Part shown: positions 1 through 5,440 of the stretch, piece after piece
Position numbering within the stretch: position 1 is the stretch's first letter
Layout of the letters: every line of letters begins with the position of its first letter
DNA from: Bacteroidales bacterium UBA6192
GTDB lineage: Bacteria; Bacteroidota; Bacteroidia; Bacteroidales; F082
DNA length: 13,486 bases
Assembly: GCA_002422725.1 (NCBI GenBank)
Contig: DITE01000011.1
Location: 1 to 13,486, forward strand
Direction: 5' to 3'
Program-made: the position numbers and the translations under genes
Notes under the pieces: generated by a model
Told to the model about the DNA's origin: nothing
The model's database searches: none
Seen by the model: only the letters and a program-made list of their open reading frames with translations

Positions 1-1433
1 CCTAGTTCAACATCCACTTGCTTGATCTCCATGCCCATTCTCAAGCCTTCCTTTTTCATCAGCTCAAAGGCTTCCTCAAAATTATTGCCGATGAGTCCAT
101 CCAGTATAGCTTCGCGGATAAACATCTTGATCTGTCCGACTTCCTTGCCGGGCCTGAGGTCAAACACCTTCATGATAAGCTCACCACTTACCGGGGGCTG
201 CCAGTTCCTGATTTTGTCCTTTGCTTCAATCTCTTTCAATTTTCGGCGAACAAGCTGAAAATTATCACGATACTTTTTTGCCTTATACTCGTTTTTCGTT
301 GTAATATCGGCCTCGCACAAGGTCATCAAGGCATCGATATCGTCGCCGGCATCAAACAACAGCCTGCGTATAGCCGAATCGGTCACTATCTCCTGAGCCA
401 GCACGATAGGTCTGAGGTGAAGCAAAACCATTTTCTGCACAAACTTCATCCGGTCATTTTGTGGCAACCTGAGTTGTTTGAAAATGCGCGGAACCATCTT
501 AGCTCCCCTAAACTCATGCCCATGGAAAGTCCATCCCAGCAGCGGATCAAATTTCTTGGTGGGTGGTTTTGCAATGTCGTGCAATATGGCTGACCATCTC
601 AACCACAGGTCGTCCGACATTTTTGCCAGATTATCAAGCACTTCGAGTGTGTGGTAGAAGTTGTCCTTATGCGATTTACCCTGCATTGTTTCAACTCCTT
701 GCAGGGCAACCATTTCAGGGAAAATAATATGAAGAATACCCGTGTCGAATAACAATTTGAATCCCACTGAAGGCTTTTTGGCAAGGATGATTTTGTTCAG
801 TTCATCAGAAATCCGCTCGGGCGAAACAATTCTGATCCGGTTCCGGTTCCGGATAATGGCTTCGTATGATGCTTTGTCGATGGTAAACCCAAGTTGTGTT
901 GCAAATCGTGCCGCCCGCATCATGCGCAGGGGATCGTCCGAATAGGTAATGTCCGCATCGAGTGGGGTTCTGATCAATCCGTTTTCCAGGTCGCGGATGC
1001 CGTCAAACGGATCGAGTAAAAGACCAAAATCATGCCTGTTCAGGCTTATTGCCAGGGCATTTATTGTAAAATCACGTCGGTTTTGATCATCCTGAAGACT
1101 ACCATCCTCCACCTCTGGTTTTCGGCTAAACAGTTTGTACGACTCCTTCCGGGCGCCAACAAACTCGATTACCCAGCCCTTGTGACTGATCATCGCAGTG
1201 CCAAACTGTCCATAATATTTTGCTTCGGTGTGCTTGCCAAGTCGCTCTGCCACAGCACGTGCAACATCAATTCCGCTTCCGACAACCACCACATCAATAT
1301 CTTTTGAGCGTCGTTTGAGTAATATGTCTCTCACGTATCCGCCAATCACATACACCTCCACATCCATTTCGCGACATACTGCCGAAATGGAAGCGAACAA
1401 AGGTCCTTCCACATGCTTGCTCATATCCATCAT
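1..1433 (-). CDS. cca: CCA tRNA nucleotidyltransferase with HD domain (3' end cut by window edge)
   Basis: Adds or repairs the 3'-terminal CCA of tRNAs in the cytoplasm using CTP and ATP. Reading the minus strand from the ATG at 1433 gives 477 open codons running off the left edge. The N-terminal class II nucleotidyltransferase core is complete: GGYVRD at residues 31-36, the metal-binding DID at 45-47, NRRDFTINAL at 118-127, and the DDPLRMMRAARF discriminator region at 167-178. A C-terminal HD domain follows, with His261 and the doublet His285-Asp286 in ILHDIAKP. From memory, Bacteroidetes homologues have about 470-480 residues, so little is missing. I chose 1433 (MMDMSKHVEG) because a promoter-like TAATTTTG lies 6 bases upstream. 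An in-frame ATG at 1499 would add 22 residues that do not look conserved. Pure poly(A) polymerase activity is the main alternative, but a single such gene in this phylum is normally the CCA enzyme. The gene is divergent from the isocitrate dehydrogenase gene. Confidence 0.93.
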   Translation of the reverse strand, partial: MMDMSKHVEGPLFASISAVCREMDVEVYVIGGYVRDILLKRRSKDIDVVVVGSGIDVARAVAERLGKHTEAKYYGQFGTAMISHKGWVIEFVGARKESYKLFSRKPEVEDGSLQDDQNRRDFTINALAISLNRHDFGLLLDPFDGIRDLENGLIRTPLDADITYSDDPLRMMRAARFATQLGFTIDKASYEAIIRNRNRIRIVSPERISDELNKIILAKKPSVGFKLLFDTGILHIIFPEMVALQGVETMQGKSHKDNFYHTLEVLDNLAKMSDDLWLRWSAILHDIAKPPTKKFDPLLGWTFHGHEFRGAKMVPRIFKQLRLPQNDRMKFVQKMVLLHLRPIVLAQEIVTDSAIRRLLFDAGDDIDALMTLCEADITTKNEYKAKKYRDNFQLVRRKLKEIEAKDKIRNWQPPVSGELIMKVFDLRPGKEVGQIKMFIREAILDGLIGNNFEEAFELMKKEGLRMGMEIKQVDVEL

Positions 1434-1439
1434 AGTCTG

Positions 1440-1469
1440 CAAAATTAACAATTCCCCTTTGATCCTCAA
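1440..1469 (-). promoter_or_regulatory. Bacteroidetes-type promoter for the CCA enzyme gene
   Basis: On the minus strand a TTG (1467-1469) is followed after 19 bases by TAATTTTG (1440-1447), matching the Bacteroidetes sigma consensus TTTG / TAnnTTTG. The -7 element ends only 6 bases before the ATG at 1433, so transcription would start at or very near the start codon. This implies a leaderless or nearly leaderless mRNA and argues against the in-frame upstream ATG at 1499. The site is inferred from sequence match only. Confidence 0.6.
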
Positions 1470-1519
1470 CGAAAACCGTTCAGGCTTATTTAGACTCATT
1501 ATAACTTGATTTCAACCGC

Positions 1520-1549
1520 TTGCCAATAGGATGGTCTTGCCTACTTTTG
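1520..1549 (+). promoter_or_regulatory. Bacteroidetes-type promoter for the isocitrate dehydrogenase gene
   Basis: TTG (1520-1522), 19 bases, then TACTTTTG (1542-1549) matches the -33/-7 consensus, with the same spacing as the divergent promoter at 1440-1469. The predicted start near 1555 leaves a leader of about 70 bases before the ATG at 1629. No closer match is seen in the leader. Confidence 0.65.
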
Positions 1550-1559
1550 TTGGTTAAAG

Positions 1560-1579
1560 ATGAAATGCAAAGATTTCAT
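1560..1579 (+). other. Small hairpin at the predicted 5' end of the isocitrate dehydrogenase mRNA
   Basis: ATGAAAT (1560-1566) and ATTTCAT (1573-1579) are a perfect 7-base inverted repeat around the loop GCAAAG. The hairpin falls within a few bases of the transcription start predicted from the promoter at 1520-1549. It is AT-rich and therefore weak. It could protect the mRNA 5' end, or it may be chance. No T-run follows, so it is not a terminator. Confidence 0.35.
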
Positions 1580-1604
1580 TCTATATCAGACTTTTGAATA
1601 ATTT

Positions 1605-1615
1605 TTATTAACCAA
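1605..1615 (+). promoter_or_regulatory. A-rich translation initiation leader (TTATTAACCAA)
   Basis: TTATTAACCAA ends 13 bases before the ATG at 1629, and the identical 11-mer occurs before the porin gene at 3621-3631. Neither gene has a Shine-Dalgarno sequence. Initiation in Bacteroidetes generally depends on A-rich unstructured leaders rather than Shine-Dalgarno pairing, so this is probably the ribosome loading region. The role is inferred. Confidence 0.4.
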
Positions 1616-1628
1616 AAAAGATATATTT

Positions 1629-2828
1629 ATGTCCAAAAGAACTATCGTAGCCATGCCTGGTGACGGCATCGGAAAAGTGGTACTTGAAGAATGCATCCGC
1701 GTGCTGGATGCAGCAGGTTTCGAAGCAGACTATGTGAATGGTGATATCGGTTGGGAATTCTGGTGCACAGAAGGCAATCCGCTGCCAGACAGAACCATAG
1801 AACTGCTTACAAAGCACAAAATTGCACTATTTGGTGCAATAACCTCCAAGCCAAAAGACAAAACTGCTGCTGAGCTGGCACCCGAACTTCAGGGAAAAGG
1901 TTTCACATACTACAGCCCTATCGTTACCATGAGGCAGCTGTTTGACCTTGACATTTGCATGCGGCCTTGTAAAACCTTGCCGGGCAATCCATTGAACTTC
2001 ATTCGCAGAACAAAGGACGGCGGGGTTGAAGAACCGGAAATTGATGTGATGATTTTCAGGCAAAACACCGAAGGGCTTTATGGAGGTGTAGAATGGACCA
2101 ATCCTGGCGATCAGGTGTACGATGCACTGATGTCGCATCCTAAGTTTAAGCAAAACTTTGCCTGGTGTCCGCGGCCCGAATTGGCTGTTTCGACCCGTAT
2201 CTTCACGAAAAAATACACCACCCGAATTGTGAAGGCAGCGTTTGAATATGCCAAAAAGCGTGGTTTTGACAAAATTACGGTTTGCGAAAAGCCCAATGTT
2301 ATTCGGGAAACCTCGGGTATGATGCTCAAAATCGCCCAGGAAATGAGTAAAAATGAGTACCCGAATATCTGGGTCGAGGATGTGAATATTGATGCCATGA
2401 CCATGTGGCTGACCAAAAACCCGGAAAATTATCATGTTATCGTTGCCGGAAATATGTTTGGAGACATCATTTCCGATGCTTTCGCAGGACTTATCGGTGG
2501 ACTTGGATTCGCAACCAGTGCCCAGTTCAACCCCGAGTCGGGTATAGGTGTGTTTGAACCCACTCACGGTTCGGCACCAAAATATGCCAGCTACGAAACG
2601 TCTATTGTCAACCCTATTGCCATGATACTTTCTGCAGTGATGATGCTCGAACATCTCGATGAAATGGAGATGGCCGGAAGAATCCGTTCAGCTGTTGAAG
2701 CAGTGATTGCAGAAGGATCAGTCAGAGCCTACGACATGATGAAACTGAAAGGAACACCTGATGTGATTTATCAGGGTGCTGCATCCACACGTCAAATGGC
2801 TGATGCTATCATCAACAAACTTAAATAG
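1629..2828 (+). CDS. Isocitrate/isopropylmalate dehydrogenase family protein, probably isocitrate dehydrogenase
   Basis: Probably performs oxidative decarboxylation of isocitrate to 2-oxoglutarate in the TCA cycle. The 399-residue protein spans the family from the N-terminal MPGDGIG (9-15). Visible active-site residues, with E. coli Icd equivalents, are Ser96 (S113), Arg102 (R119), Arg112 (R129), Arg144 (R153), Tyr151 (Y160), Lys221 (K230), and metal ligands Asp255, Asp279 and Asp283. The block FRQNTEGLYGGVEW (143-156) resembles Icd FRENSEDIYAGIEW. The coenzyme loop reads HGSAPKY (313-319), then Tyr368 and Lys372 where E. coli has Tyr391 and Arg395; the Lys-Tyr pair favours NADP over NAD. Oddity: Ile98 stands where Icd has the substrate-contacting Asn115. 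No leucine biosynthesis genes are nearby, so isopropylmalate dehydrogenase is less likely; homoisocitrate or another 2-hydroxyacid cannot be excluded. The first ATG is the natural start. Confidence 0.85.
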   Translation: MSKRTIVAMPGDGIGKVVLEECIRVLDAAGFEADYVNGDIGWEFWCTEGNPLPDRTIELLTKHKIALFGAITSKPKDKTAAELAPELQGKGFTYYSPIVTMRQLFDLDICMRPCKTLPGNPLNFIRRTKDGGVEEPEIDVMIFRQNTEGLYGGVEWTNPGDQVYDALMSHPKFKQNFAWCPRPELAVSTRIFTKKYTTRIVKAAFEYAKKRGFDKITVCEKPNVIRETSGMMLKIAQEMSKNEYPNIWVEDVNIDAMTMWLTKNPENYHVIVAGNMFGDIISDAFAGLIGGLGFATSAQFNPESGIGVFEPTHGSAPKYASYETSIVNPIAMILSAVMMLEHLDEMEMAGRIRSAVEAVIAEGSVRAYDMMKLKGTPDVIYQGAASTRQMADAIINKLK

Positions 2829-2915
2829 GCCGTGAGTCCGGAGCATGATGGTTACATAACTGCTGCATCGGGTCTTCCGCCTGTATCATTACAAAATGTT
2901 CAAAATTAAAAACCA

Positions 2916-3473
2916 ATGAATATGAATCAAGCAGTCTTGGCTTTATGGCCTGAACTCGAATGGATCAGCAATGAGGATCTGCGCAACAAAACAGCAAAAA
3001 CCTGGGAATTGGCGCTCCAGCGAAGTGTGCTTACACCCGCCGACCTCAACAGAATTCCATTTACCCTGCTGTGTGGACCAAACCTGAAGGTTACCTTTAT
3101 GGACCACAAACGTTCTGTTGTGCATATTGCCAGAGACGCAGGGCAAAAGATCAACGAAATGTACCATGGCGAACTTACCTGTGATATGGATGTGCTGATA
3201 GCCGGAGCCATTCTGGCTGACGTGGGCAAACTACTTGAGTATGAACTGGATGCTCAGGGCAAGGCCATTGTCGGCAAGTACGGAAAGCTTATCCGGCATC
3301 CATTTTCCGGTGTTAGCCTTGCCGAAGAAGCTGGTTGCCCTCCCGAAGTCTGCCACATCATTGCAGCCCATGCCGGTGAAGGCGATCAGGTTAAAAGAAC
3401 CGTAGAGGCTTACGTTGTTCATCATGCCGACTTTATGACCTTCTTACCTTTTAAGGAAAGACTGATCCTTTGA
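2916..3473 (+). CDS. HD-superfamily protein with Ala-Asp in place of the His-Asp doublet
   Basis: A 185-residue cytoplasmic protein without signal peptide or membrane segments. Residues about 60-175 resemble the HD phosphohydrolase fold: His64 and His70 in DHKRSVVHIA, AGAILADVGKLLEYE (96-110), RHPFSGVSLAEEAG (127-140), His152 in IIAAHAGEGD, and HHAD (169-172). The segment matching the usual LLHDVGK reads ILADVGK, so the His of the defining doublet is Ala101 while Asp102 remains. The other candidate ligands His128, His152, His170 and Asp172 are kept. It may bind one metal, use another ligand, or be a non-catalytic nucleotide sensor. No substrate can be assigned. It follows the dehydrogenase gene by 87 bases with no recognisable promoter between and ends at a strong terminator, so cotranscription is likely. 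Start: ATG at 2916, with a second in-frame ATG at 2922 possible. Confidence 0.75.
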   Translation: MNMNQAVLALWPELEWISNEDLRNKTAKTWELALQRSVLTPADLNRIPFTLLCGPNLKVTFMDHKRSVVHIARDAGQKINEMYHGELTCDMDVLIAGAILADVGKLLEYELDAQGKAIVGKYGKLIRHPFSGVSLAEEAGCPPEVCHIIAAHAGEGDQVKRTVEAYVVHHADFMTFLPFKERLIL

Positions 3474-3494
3474 TCAAAAAATCCTTTTCATCGT

Positions 3495-3531
3495 AAAACC
3501 GTATCAGTCAACAAAATGGTACGGTTTTTTT
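3495..3531 (+). terminator. Rho-independent terminator after the HD-family gene
   Basis: AAAACCGTATCA (3495-3506) pairs with TGGTACGGTTTT (3517-3528) as a 12-base-pair stem with one G-U pair. The loop has 10 bases, and the T-run continues to 3531. It begins 21 bases past the HD gene stop codon and ends the dehydrogenase/HD unit, separating it from the porin promoter. Confidence 0.88.
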
Positions 3532-3556
3532 ATGCGAAGTCATTCCTTTTTGCAGT

Positions 3557-3590
3557 GTATAAAAATCCCTACTTGTTGGTATTTCCACGC
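3557..3590. promoter_or_regulatory. Imperfect palindrome, candidate operator of the porin/FMN-binding unit
   Basis: The left arm GTATAAAAATCCCTAC (3557-3572) and right arm GTTGGTATTTCCACGC (3575-3590) are separated by TT. Ten of 16 positions form Watson-Crick pairs, and 8 of the inner 10 do. The centre lies about 44 bases upstream of the transcription start predicted from the -7 box at 3605-3612, the place where activators commonly bind, and the -33 element of that promoter is poor. A dimeric transcription factor site is a reasonable inference. The factor is unknown. Confidence 0.4.
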
Positions 3591-3604
3591 TTAAGGCCAG
3601 GGTT

Positions 3605-3612
3605 TACTTTTG
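3605..3612 (+). promoter_or_regulatory. Bacteroidetes -7 element for the porin/FMN-binding unit
   Basis: TACTTTTG matches TAnnTTTG and is identical to the -7 element of the dehydrogenase promoter at 1542-1549. At 19 bases upstream only TTC is found instead of TTG, so the -33 element is weak. The predicted leader to the ATG at 3643 is about 25 bases. Confidence 0.55.
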
Positions 3613-3620
3613 CCGTATGA

Positions 3621-3631
3621 TTATTAACCAA
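3621..3631 (+). promoter_or_regulatory. A-rich translation initiation leader (TTATTAACCAA)
   Basis: This 11-mer is identical to the one at 1605-1615 and ends 11 bases before the ATG at 3643. No Shine-Dalgarno sequence is present. It is likely a ribosome loading region; the role is inferred. Confidence 0.4.
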
Positions 3632-3642
3632 TAAATATTGAG

Positions 3643-4851
3643 ATGAAACATTTAACGATAAGTTTAGTTCTGATCCTGTTTGCTATTTCAGCCATGTCTC
3701 AAAACAATGATGAAGGCAATAGTGTGTACCAAAACACTGCTGAAATCATGCTTAATTCAGATAATAAATTGAGCATTGGTGGTTATGGTGAGGTGCATTA
3801 CAATCAACCATTAGATGCTGATCTGAGAAAAAACGGCGCACTCGATGTACACCGTTTTGTGATGTTTCTTGGATACAATTTCAGCAAAAAAGTTCAGTTT
3901 ATCACCGAAGTTGAGTACGAACATGTATCTGAGCTGTATGTAGAACAAGCGTTTTTGCAATACAAACTGAATCAGTATATCAGCTTCAGGGGAGGTTTGT
4001 TGCTGATTCCGATGGGTATCGTCAATGAGTTTCACGAACCAACTACTTTCAATGGTGTCGAGAGGCCTTTAATCGATAATAAAATAAGCCCCAGCACATG
4101 GAGGGAAATTGGTTTCGGGATAAGCGGTAACTATTTGCCGGCTTCAGTGAAATACCAGCTTTATCTGGTGAATGGCTTTAATGGCTACGATGGAGCCGCA
4201 AGATTAAATGGAAAAAATGGATTCAGAAGCGGGCGCCAAAAAGGAGCTGAATCCTATATCAGTTCGCCTAACTTAACCGGAAAGGTAGAGTATTATGGCA
4301 TCCGTGGGCTAAATCTGGGTCTTTCGGCCTACATAGGTAACACCCAGAGCACCCTTTACAACAATCTGGATAAATCTGACAACGCAGCCAAAGCAAAAGC
4401 TGACTCATCGGTAGTTGGCATGTCGATGATCGGGCTTGATGGCCGTTATCAGCTTGGTGGTTGGCATTTCCGCGGGCAATACTATTATGCATCAATATCC
4501 AACACATTGGCCTACAACCATTTCACTTCTGACGCAAATGGAAACCTGAATGATCTTGGCAGTTCGTTAACAGGCTATTATGTGGAGGCTGGTTATAATG
4601 TGCTCCGTTTTGTGAAATCAACACAGCATGAGCTTGTTCCATTTATCAGGTATGAGTTTTACGACACACAGAACAGTGTAGAAACAGGCATCGCCCGATC
4701 AAAAGCCAATGAAGTTACAGCACTAACCACCGGTTTAAGCTGGATGGTTGCCAAGGGTGCAGTTGTAAAAGTGGATATGCAGTTTGTCAAACCAGCCTCT
4801 TCCGACACTTTCGGCAAGGTGTTTAACGCAGGTTTTGGTGTAATGTTTTAA
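3643..4851 (+). CDS. Porin-like outer-membrane beta-barrel protein
   Basis: A 402-residue protein with an N-terminal signal peptide (hydrophobic residues 4-17, probable cleavage after the Ala/Ser at 16-19) and no lipobox Cys. The mature part alternates short amphipathic beta strands with Gly/Asn/Asp-rich turns, for example GGYGEVHYN (47-55) and RFVMFLGYNF, and ends in Phe, typical of outer-membrane barrels needing BamA recognition. The arrangement, with strands paired around LYVEQAFLQYKLN and then GGLLLIPMGIVNEFHEP, resembles the phosphate-selective porin O/P type, but the match is by overall pattern only and the solute is unknown. Nine bases separate it from the FMN-binding protein gene, so the two are almost certainly cotranscribed, pointing to import or redox conversion of a common substrate. 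The start at 3643 is fixed by the signal peptide and by promoter spacing. Confidence 0.85.
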   Translation: MKHLTISLVLILFAISAMSQNNDEGNSVYQNTAEIMLNSDNKLSIGGYGEVHYNQPLDADLRKNGALDVHRFVMFLGYNFSKKVQFITEVEYEHVSELYVEQAFLQYKLNQYISFRGGLLLIPMGIVNEFHEPTTFNGVERPLIDNKISPSTWREIGFGISGNYLPASVKYQLYLVNGFNGYDGAARLNGKNGFRSGRQKGAESYISSPNLTGKVEYYGIRGLNLGLSAYIGNTQSTLYNNLDKSDNAAKAKADSSVVGMSMIGLDGRYQLGGWHFRGQYYYASISNTLAYNHFTSDANGNLNDLGSSLTGYYVEAGYNVLRFVKSTQHELVPFIRYEFYDTQNSVETGIARSKANEVTALTTGLSWMVAKGAVVKVDMQFVKPASSDTFGKVFNAGFGVMF

Positions 4852-4860
4852 ACAATTATC

Positions 4861-5433
4861 ATGACATTTCACTTACTAATCAAGCTATTTGTTCTGATGC
4901 CGGCAATCCTTATTGCTGAGCAGAAACTGCCTTCGTCTCTTAAAAAAGACCTTGCCCGGATAAGTGGGCAAAAACAAATTGAGCTTGCAGAGTTGACTGT
5001 AATAGCTGCCGGAAATCAGCCACAAATGTCTGAAGGGAGTTTTTACAGTGTAGGTGATTTGGAGAAAAGCAATGGGTTGTACTATGTTTATGTTGGAAAA
5101 GTGAACAGTTGCCGTGCTGGCGGCTGTTCCATTTCCACTTTTAACGATGACCGTACTGACCATGAGTATTTTGAATACTATGTTATTTACAACGCGAAAA
5201 TGGTTGTTCAGCACGTCAGGGTATTCAATTATCAAGCCTCTCACGGGCATGAAATCAGTTCCGTAGGTTGGTTAAAACAATTCAGGGGCTATTCGGGAAA
5301 TGAAAGTCTTGCCATTGGAAAGCAAATCGATGCCATTTCGGGTGCCACCATTTCGGTCCATGCCATAACCAACGATATTGAAGTGAAAACAAAGCTCCTG
5401 CGCCAGATACTGAGCATGCAGGCAAAGCGTTAA
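4861..5433 (+). CDS. Exported FMN-binding domain protein with covalent flavinylation motif
   Basis: A 190-residue protein beginning with a short hydrophobic export signal (residues 4-19). The remainder matches the FMN-binding domain (NqrC/RnfG C-terminal type). The signature DAISGATIS (157-165) fits the ApbE recognition motif Dxx(S/T)GAT(S/T), making Thr163 the expected site of phosphoester-linked FMN. ApbE itself is not in the window. Two cysteines, Cys84 and Cys89 in SCRAGGCS, could form a disulfide or bind metal. The family acts outside the cytoplasm as an electron carrier; here the location would be periplasmic or membrane-anchored if the signal is not cleaved. Coupling to the porin suggests electron transfer to or from a substrate entering through the barrel, which is inference. 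It ends 7 bases from the stop codon of the oppositely transcribed OmpA-family gene. Confidence 0.85.
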   Translation: MTFHLLIKLFVLMPAILIAEQKLPSSLKKDLARISGQKQIELAELTVIAAGNQPQMSEGSFYSVGDLEKSNGLYYVYVGKVNSCRAGGCSISTFNDDRTDHEYFEYYVIYNAKMVVQHVRVFNYQASHGHEISSVGWLKQFRGYSGNESLAIGKQIDAISGATISVHAITNDIEVKTKLLRQILSMQAKR

Positions 5434-5440
5434 GATAAGG

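Noticed and set aside
18..593. A 191-codon plus-strand open frame at the left edge
   Set aside because: It is antisense to the CCA nucleotidyltransferase, which reads continuously for 477 codons with all motifs in place.
1827..2654. A 275-codon open frame on the minus strand
   Set aside because: It lies wholly antisense to the dehydrogenase gene, whose conserved motifs are unambiguous, and its translation is rich in His, Cys and Phe with no recognisable domain.
1629..2828. 3-isopropylmalate dehydrogenase (leuB) assignment
   Set aside because: The FRQNTEGLYGGVEW block and the Lys-Tyr coenzyme loop resemble Icd, and no leuA/C/D genes are adjacent.
2829..2915. A separate promoter or small RNA between the dehydrogenase and HD-family genes
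   Set aside because: No TAnnTTTG box and no convincing hairpin were found in these 87 bases; cotranscription explains the arrangement.
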